Of a DNA stretch of 27,754 nt, positions 23,029 to 27,754 are shown one piece after another; within the stretch, counting starts at the first letter, position 1, and every line of letters begins with the position of its first letter. The position numbers were made by a program, and so were the translations under genes. The DNA is from JAPUDQ01 sp964462335 (GTDB lineage Bacteria; Patescibacteriota; Saccharimonadia; Saccharimonadales; Saccharimonadaceae). The notes under the pieces were generated by a model that saw only the letters and a list, made by a program, of their open reading frames with translations, had not been told where the DNA came from and made no database searches. The stretch covers positions 1 to 27,754 of the forward strand of contig CAYWYG010000009.1 in the NCBI GenBank assembly GCA_964462335.1. The letters are read 5' to 3'.

Positions 23029-23619
23029 TTAGGATAACGATTGCCAAAGATGCCATGCGGCTGTCGTGCGATATGGCCGCCATTGCTCGGCAATCTCGCT
23101 CAGCCGGTGCGGTGTTGGCTTTGTCGGTAGCTTGAATAATTGCTGGACTGCCTTTTGAAGACCGAGATCATCGCAGGCAAAAACGTCTGGTCGTACGAGC
23201 GTGAACATCAAAAACATTTCTGCTGTCCATCTACCGATACCTTTGATGTTTGTAAGTTCATCGATGACAGCTTCGTCGTCAAGCTTTTCGAGATGATCAA
23301 AGACTTTTGGATTGTCTGTAAAATGTCGGGCAAGATCGCGTAGGTATTTCATCTTTTGCGGTGATATCCCGAGATCTCTCAGGGTTTCATCGGTTGTGTC
23401 GATGACGTACCGAGGATCTCCGTTAGAGGCATTCATAAACCGCGCGACTATCGTAGCTGATGCCTTGATCGAGATTTGCTGGCTGATGATTGCATCGCAT
23501 AATTCAGCGTAATAGTCTTTGCGAGGAGTGCGGCAGATGGTACCATTTTTTTCGACCACCGGAGCAAGCAATTTGTTGTTTTCTAACAAATAGCGCTCTG
23601 CTTGGGTAAATAAAGTCAT
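23029..23619 (-). CDS. DNA-3-methyladenine glycosylase II (AlkA-like, HhH-GPD)
   Basis: 196 aa; a short, single-domain glycosylase that removes alkylated bases. The core CDAIISQQISIKASATIVARF is typical of AlkA/MAG. The helix-hairpin-helix is IKGIGRWTAEMFLMF (~125-139). The catalytic Asp lies in VFACDDLGLQKAV, most likely D151 by comparison with the second Asp of E. coli AlkA. The N-terminal TBP-like domain of E. coli AlkA is absent, as in MAG1-type enzymes. It shares a symmetric -10 element with divergent uvrC, linking base and nucleotide excision repair. The 3' end faces DUF2202 with 6 nt between. Confidence 0.9.
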   Translation of the reverse strand: MTLFTQAERYLLENNKLLAPVVEKNGTICRTPRKDYYAELCDAIISQQISIKASATIVARFMNASNGDPRYVIDTTDETLRDLGISPQKMKYLRDLARHFTDNPKVFDHLEKLDDEAVIDELTNIKGIGRWTAEMFLMFTLVRPDVFACDDLGLQKAVQQLFKLPTKPTPHRLSEIAEQWRPYRTTAAWHLWQSLS

Positions 23620-23628
23620 ATTCTATAG

Positions 23629-23636
23629 AGTATACT
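23629..23636. promoter_or_regulatory. Symmetric shared -10 of alkA-like and uvrC
   Basis: AGTATACT is its own reverse complement, so TATACT reads as a -10 on both strands. It ends 10 nt before the uvrC ATG (23647) and 9 nt before the alkA-like ATG (23619). Only 27 nt separate the two start codons. Confidence 0.6.
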
Positions 23637-23646
23637 ACTCTTTAGT

Positions 23647-25155
23647 ATGAATAAGCAGCTCGAAAAAAAGCTCAGTGATCTCCCAAAAGAACCGGGAGTA
23701 TATTTTCATAAATCTCGTAGCGGGGAGGTGATCTATGTCGGCAAAGCGGCCAACCTGCGCAGTCGCGTACGACAGTATTTTCAAAACTCACGCATACGCG
23801 ACACCAAGACGGATGCGCTGGTCGCTGAAATAACTGACACCGACTGGATCACGGTCGAGACTGAGTTGGACGCGCTCTTCCTCGAGTCCGAGATGGTCAA
23901 GCGCTACATGCCGCGTTACAACGTACTGCTGCGTGATGACAAATCACAAACGTACGTCCGTATCCCGATGAACGACGCCTTTCCTGCCGTGACGTTTACC
24001 CGCAGTCCGCTCGACGATGGGGCGACGTATTTTGGGCCGTATTATAACGGCTATGCGGTCAAAAAAGCGCTTAGATATTTGCGAAAAGTCTTCCCGTACA
24101 GCACGCACGAGCGCATGCCGAATACATTGTGTCTGCAATATCACTTGGGATTATGCCCTGGTGTCGAAGCATTTAAAACAACAAGCGATGGTTATAAGAA
24201 AACGCTTAAAAAGCTTATCAGATACCTGCGGGGCGAGCGCAAGATGCTTATTCGCGAGCTTGAGCGTGATATGAAAACGCTTAGCGGCCAGCATAAGTAC
24301 GAAGAAGCGGCTGTGTTGCGTAATCGACTACGAGACCTCAAGCAATTAGGCCAGCAAATCATATTTAGTGACCGCGAGTTTATGGATCTTAGCAAGGATC
24401 AAGGTCTCGTCGGACTGCAGCGTTTACTTGGCCTTACTGACATACCAAAACGCATCGAGGGCTACGATATATCGCACATGAGCGGCACGAACAATGTTGC
24501 GAGTATGGTCGTCGCGACCAACGGGCTGGCTGATAAGAGTCAGTACCGCAAATTTAAGATGCAGTTGCCGGGCAACAATGATTTTGCTCATATGAACGAG
24601 ACGATACGGCGTCGGTTTGGTGGGCGTCATGATGAATGGCCCACACCCGACCTACTCCTCATCGATGGCGGCAAGGGGCAGCTCGGTGCGGCTCTCGAAG
24701 CGCTCGATGACGCGGATATCACTATGCCAGTGATCGGCCTTGCAAAACGAGACGAGCAGATAGTGATACGAAGGCGGGAAGAGGAAAGCGGAAAGAGGGA
24801 AGAAGTTGCAACATTGAATAGTGAAGTGGCACGGCAGTTGGGTGCGTATGTCGAAGAAAGCGATGGGTTTTATATGGTTACATTGCCGAAAAGCAGTCAT
24901 ATCATCAAGCTCTTGCAGCGGATCCGCAATGAATCACACAGATTCGCGGTAAGCTACCACAGTACACTCAAACGCAAAGGCGCGACGAAAAGTTTGCTGG
25001 ATGACATACCTGGTGTTGGGGCAGCAACGCGCAAAAAACTCATCACGAGTTTTGGTAGTGGTCAAGGCGTTAAAAGCGCGACACAGTCCGATCTTGCGGC
25101 TGTCATTGGCGAGAAATTGGCGCAGACTATCTATGCATGGTTCCGTAATGGGTGA
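23647..25155 (+). CDS. uvrC: Excinuclease ABC subunit C (UvrC), short form
   Basis: 502 aa, about 100 shorter than E. coli UvrC. UvrC cuts on both sides of the lesion bound by UvrB. The GIY-YIG nuclease domain is at ~14-95 (GVYFHKSRSGEVIYVGKAANLRSRVRQYF). The UVR motif, which contacts UvrB, is at ~205-240 (LERDMKTLSGQHKYEEAAVLRNRLRDL). The RNase H-like 3'... nuclease core shows GYDISHMSG and LLLIDGGKGQLGAA. RNESHRFAVSYH has Asn where most have Asp (RDEAHRF), with the catalytic His kept. A helix-hairpin-helix ends the protein (LLDDIPGVGAATRKKLITSFG). A ~25-residue insert (about 374-410) is coded by a purine-rich repetitive stretch at 24771-24807. Only two cysteines remain in the region that holds an iron-sulfur cluster in other UvrCs. 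Confidence 0.94.
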   Translation: MNKQLEKKLSDLPKEPGVYFHKSRSGEVIYVGKAANLRSRVRQYFQNSRIRDTKTDALVAEITDTDWITVETELDALFLESEMVKRYMPRYNVLLRDDKSQTYVRIPMNDAFPAVTFTRSPLDDGATYFGPYYNGYAVKKALRYLRKVFPYSTHERMPNTLCLQYHLGLCPGVEAFKTTSDGYKKTLKKLIRYLRGERKMLIRELERDMKTLSGQHKYEEAAVLRNRLRDLKQLGQQIIFSDREFMDLSKDQGLVGLQRLLGLTDIPKRIEGYDISHMSGTNNVASMVVATNGLADKSQYRKFKMQLPGNNDFAHMNETIRRRFGGRHDEWPTPDLLLIDGGKGQLGAALEALDDADITMPVIGLAKRDEQIVIRRREEESGKREEVATLNSEVARQLGAYVEESDGFYMVTLPKSSHIIKLLQRIRNESHRFAVSYHSTLKRKGATKSLLDDIPGVGAATRKKLITSFGSGQGVKSATQSDLAAVIGEKLAQTIYAWFRNG

Positions 25156-25170
25156 TCGTTTGGATAATGA

Positions 25171-25176
25171 TATAAT
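25171..25176 (+). promoter_or_regulatory. -10 element of the holin-like/secG/SBP unit
   Basis: Perfect TATAAT 11 nt before the ATG at 25188, giving a leader of only ~5 nt. Confidence 0.45.
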
Positions 25177-25187
25177 GGGTATCTAAG

Positions 25188-25583
25188 ATGAAACGGCAAT
25201 TTAGATTGTTTTTGGTGCGCTGGGGGGTAAACTCTCTCGCGTTATGGATCGCAGTGAGGGTACTTTCGACGGGAGATTTTGCGAGCACGTCATCAGGGTT
25301 CGCGACATTTCTATTGGCTGGGCTGGCATTCTCGATTGTCAATGCACTTCTCCGACCGTTTATTATCGTATTGGCGCTTCCGGCAATCCTTCTTACCCTC
25401 GGGCTTTTCATGTTGGTTGTCAACGGCGTCATCGTGTATCTTGCCATTAGACTGGTGCCGTCTATCGAAATGACATTTATCGGCGCAATACTCACTGGTA
25501 TCGTGATCAGCTTAGCAAATTATGTACTGAGCGGTATAATAGAAAGATACAAACGTCCAAAGGAGTTTATCGATGTCCATTAA
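25188..25583 (+). CDS. Phage-holin-superfamily-4-like membrane protein (YvlD type)
   Basis: 131 aa with about four transmembrane segments. The pattern VRWGVNSLALWIAVRVL... FLLAGLAFSIVNALLRPFIIVLALPAILLTLGLFMLVVNGVIVYLAIRLVP matches the small membrane family named after mycobacteriophage holins (PF04020, YvlD). The conserved NALLRPFI and LPxxLLTLGLF motifs are clear. Despite its name, cellular members are not known lysis proteins, and there is no prophage here. The C-terminus is charged (ERYKRPKEFIDVH). It overlaps secG by 11 nt and leads this small operon. Confidence 0.85.
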   Translation: MKRQFRLFLVRWGVNSLALWIAVRVLSTGDFASTSSGFATFLLAGLAFSIVNALLRPFIIVLALPAILLTLGLFMLVVNGVIVYLAIRLVPSIEMTFIGAILTGIVISLANYVLSGIIERYKRPKEFIDVH

Positions 25584-25797
25584 TGATATATTACGGATTA
25601 TCACTGTCTCGTCAGGTATCATCATGATCTTGTTTATCCTGTTGCAAGCGCGTGGTGCGACGCTTGGCGCAGGGTTTGGTAGCTCCGGCGAACTCTTTAC
25701 GACGCGTCGCGGTCTTGACAAGAGTCTGCATGAGGCGACAATCGTTCTTGCGGTTATATTTGTGATCTCTATTTTGGCGGGGCTTCTCATCGGATAA
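25573..25797 (+). CDS. secG: Preprotein translocase subunit SecG
   Basis: 74 aa, normal for SecG. It is an accessory subunit of the SecYEG channel. Two transmembrane helices (~5-25 and ~53-73) flank the glycine-rich cytoplasmic loop (LLQARGATLGAGFGSSGELFTTRRGLDK), which is the family's best landmark. An AAGGAG-type ribosome site (25560-25564) lies inside the preceding gene. The SBP gene follows after 5 nt. Confidence 0.93.
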   Translation: MSINDILRIITVSSGIIMILFILLQARGATLGAGFGSSGELFTTRRGLDKSLHEATIVLAVIFVISILAGLLIG

Positions 25798-25802
25798 TCC
25801 GT

Positions 25803-27596
25803 ATGGATGAAGAACCAAAAAAAGGGTGGCGCAATCTACGATCTCTGCGACCGACTCGTGCGGGTCTGCGTCGTAAAGCGCGTAAACTTGAAGCACGGTC
25901 AGTAAAACATGCCCGGACATTTATCCTCGAGAGATTTGACAGTATCAAAGCGGTACGACGTCAGATGGTCGGCTGGCTTATGGTCATCACCATCATCATT
26001 GCCGTGAGTTTGTTTCAGCTCCTCGGCTATCAGCGCTCATATTCGCTCATAGGACCTGTCGCAGGAGGTACGTACGCAGAAGGCGTGATCGGTCCGCTTG
26101 AGACGATCAACCCGATACTCGCGCGTACGCCGGCAGAGCAATCAGCGTCGCGTCTGATATTTTCTGGGCTATTGAGTTATGACGAAACTGGCCATCTTCG
26201 GGCAGAGCTAGCTGATAGCTGGCGTGTGGAGAATGAGAGTCGTCGGTATGTGGTAGATATCAAAAAGAATCTTGTCTGGCACGACGGCAAGCCAGTCACT
26301 GCAAACGACGTTATATTTACTATCAACCTCATAAAAAATCAGCTCGTCAGGTCGCCCCTCTACGGGAGTTGGAGCCAAATAAAAGTCACCAAGCTATCAG
26401 ATCATAGCATCGCATTTGATCTTGCTCGGCCGTATGCAGCGTTTCCGCACGCATTAACATTTGGCATATTGCCGCGTCACCTGCTAGGCAGTATGGCGCC
26501 AGAACGATTACGTGAAGTTGATTTTAACCGTGAACCGATCGGCACGGGCCCATTTGTATTTACTCGATTACAGGTCATCGATCCCAATGAAGGTCGCATG
26601 ATCGTCTACTTGACGAGTAATCATCGATATATGAGAGGCCAGCCAAGGCTCGACCGTATGCAGCTACATGTCTTTAAAAACTCTGCCCAGGTTAAAAAAT
26701 CATTTTTACTTCAAGAGATAAATGCCGCGACTGACCTGAACAGCGACGAAGTGCACGAGATAGTATCATCTGACTCATCATCACTTGCGTACCGTACGCC
26801 AGTTCTCGATGGCATGTACGCATTTCTGCGCAATGACGCACCGTTGTTTAGTGATGTCACAGTGAGGAAGGCCTTTGTCATGGCGACGGATCGTCGAGCA
26901 TTGATCTCATCGTTGCATACGTACGCAAGCCCCTTGGAAGGTCCTTTGACGGTTGACCAGCTACCGACTATAGCCTCGAAACGGCAAGCACCCTATGATA
27001 GAGCCAAGGCTGCGGCACTATTGGATCAGGCTGGTTGGAAGCTGCAAGGTCAAAAGCGATTTAAAGACGGTAAGCCGATGACCCTCTCCCTTCTGAGCGC
27101 TGATTCTGGGGACTATCCAAAGGTGGTCAAAGAACTAAAAAAGCAGTGGGAGGCTATAGGTGCGACGGTCGAGACAAAGCTGGTAAAGCCAAATGATTTC
27201 CAACAATCGATCTTACTTCCGCGTCAGTACGATGCACTTGTCTATGAGCTGGAACTCGGCGCGGATCCAGACGTCTACGCCTACTGGCACTCATCTCAAG
27301 CCGACCCACGTGGTTTAAATCTCTCCAATTACACATCGACGATTGCGAGCGATGCGCTTGCCAGCGCGCAATTACGCCTCGAGCCGGCTGTGCGCGTGCC
27401 AAAATACGAGGTATTCGTCAATACGTGGCTCGACGACGCACCCGCCATCGCGCTATACCAGCCGCAGTTGCATTATGTGACAACCGAAAGCACCGCATCA
27501 ATTCAGCTTGCCCGAACGGTAGTCAACAGGACTGATCGCTATCGAATGGTCGAACAGTGGACGGTTGACATGGCGTGGCGCTATGCCTCACCCTAA
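25803..27596 (+). CDS. Membrane-anchored family-5 solute-binding protein (peptide type)
   Basis: 597 aa. Residues 1-55 are basic and predicted cytoplasmic (RRKARKLEARSVKHAR). One transmembrane helix (~56-77) anchors the protein; there is no lipobox Cys. The outer part matches SBP_bac_5/DppA-OppA: LETINPILARTPAEQSASRLIFSGLLSYDETGHL, LADSWRVENESRRYVVDIKKNLVWHDGKPVTANDVIFTI, EPIGTGPFVFTRLQ, and FSDVTVRKAFVMATDRRALI. It should bind peptides at the cell surface. No permease or ATPase genes are visible next to it, so partners may be encoded elsewhere or it may act as a stand-alone receptor. It lies 5 nt after secG in the same operon. Confidence 0.92.
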   Translation: MDEEPKKGWRNLRSLRPTRAGLRRKARKLEARSVKHARTFILERFDSIKAVRRQMVGWLMVITIIIAVSLFQLLGYQRSYSLIGPVAGGTYAEGVIGPLETINPILARTPAEQSASRLIFSGLLSYDETGHLRAELADSWRVENESRRYVVDIKKNLVWHDGKPVTANDVIFTINLIKNQLVRSPLYGSWSQIKVTKLSDHSIAFDLARPYAAFPHALTFGILPRHLLGSMAPERLREVDFNREPIGTGPFVFTRLQVIDPNEGRMIVYLTSNHRYMRGQPRLDRMQLHVFKNSAQVKKSFLLQEINAATDLNSDEVHEIVSSDSSSLAYRTPVLDGMYAFLRNDAPLFSDVTVRKAFVMATDRRALISSLHTYASPLEGPLTVDQLPTIASKRQAPYDRAKAAALLDQAGWKLQGQKRFKDGKPMTLSLLSADSGDYPKVVKELKKQWEAIGATVETKLVKPNDFQQSILLPRQYDALVYELELGADPDVYAYWHSSQADPRGLNLSNYTSTIASDALASAQLRLEPAVRVPKYEVFVNTWLDDAPAIALYQPQLHYVTTESTASIQLARTVVNRTDRYRMVEQWTVDMAWRYASP

Positions 27597-27656
27597 GACG
27601 ATATACTGCGTTTCGATGTGGAACAAAAGCTGATAGTTTACTGAGGTGGTCTCACG

Positions 27657-27754
27657 ATGAGTCATCCGCATCTCCGACATCTACTCATGAGATTTCGGCA
27701 CATCTTCATATACCAAAGTAAAAAGTGGCCACGAGGACCACTGTTTACTTTGGT
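27657..27754 (+). CDS. Start of an unknown gene, truncated by the window
   Basis: An ATG at 27657 follows a good ribosome site (GAGGTGGT, 27643-27650). The frame runs at least 32 codons to the window end (MSHPHLRHLLMRFRHIF, then IYQSKKWPRGPLFTL). It is basic and not recognisable. A strong hairpin covers its last 43 nt, so the hairpin and the frame may be alternatives. Confidence 0.35.
   Translation, partial: MSHPHLRHLLMRFRHIFIYQSKKWPRGPLFTL
27712..27754. repeat. Strong inverted repeat at the right edge
   Basis: ACCAAAGTAAA (27712-27722) and TTTACTTTGGT (27744-27754) are perfect 11-bp arms. A second helix AGTGG (27724-27728) / CCACT (27738-27742) lies inside, separated by single bases. It may be a terminator for the SBP operon, but the bases after it are outside the window. 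Confidence 0.7.

Noticed and set aside
25188..25583. Prophage lysis holin
   Set aside because: The family name comes from a phage protein, but no phage genes are nearby and it is linked to secG; it is a cellular small membrane protein.

Overview
The window looks like chromosomal DNA of a Patescibacteria/CPR bacterium, most likely Saccharibacteria. This is an inference from gene content and layout: an FtsA-like ATPase, a membrane-anchored baseplate-J-like protein, ruvX and mltG in one overlapping run; a LysM-CHAP hydrolase; CTC-type L25; and holin-like protein, secG and a membrane-anchored peptide-binding protein together. Genes are short, tightly packed and often overlap by 4 nt. TGA is used as a stop, so the UGA=Gly recoding of Gracilibacteria/Absconditabacteria is excluded. 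No rRNA, tRNA, CRISPR array, transposon or prophage was seen.

Layout. 1-4318: division and envelope operon (ftsA-like, J-like protein, ruvX, mltG). 4319-5697: a promoter overlapped by a palindrome, a ~215-nt structured leader, and a LysM-CHAP hydrolase with an unusual start. 5765-7066: obgE. 7050-7622: a PaaX/Cas2-like regulator on the minus strand. 7671-8622: a promoter, a ~0.9-kb region with no convincing gene, and an intrinsic terminator; this looks like a large structured non-coding RNA whose ends pair over 15 bp. 8639-13735: sbcB, two small membrane proteins, uvrA. 13732-15274: dedA-like gene and rplY, divergent around a perfect 40-bp palindrome. 15288-19100: shared terminator and two tandem ABC exporter half-transporters (minus). 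19239-21302: trhO, Nudix hydrolase, def. 21295-23022: anchored rhodanese, divergent from a CstR-like repressor, thioredoxin and a DUF2202 ferritin-like protein. 23029-25155: alkA-like glycosylase and uvrC, divergent from one symmetric -10 element. 25188-27596: holin-like protein, secG, family-5 solute-binding protein. A further reading frame starts at 27657 and runs off the end.

How the genes work together. DNA repair is prominent (uvrA, uvrC, alkA-like, sbcB, ruvX), as is cell-wall growth and division (ftsA-like, mltG, LysM-CHAP). The rhodanese/CstR-like/thioredoxin cluster reads as a small reactive-sulfur response unit.

Two features stand out. First, the 7.7-8.6 kb region has the hallmarks of a large ornate RNA and sits divergently beside a Cas2-fold regulator. 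Second, almost every gene that starts a transcription unit has a TATAAT-like hexamer only 6-11 nt before its ATG, which suggests leaderless mRNAs are the default here. Genes that do have leaders carry Shine-Dalgarno sites and clear secondary structure or operators.
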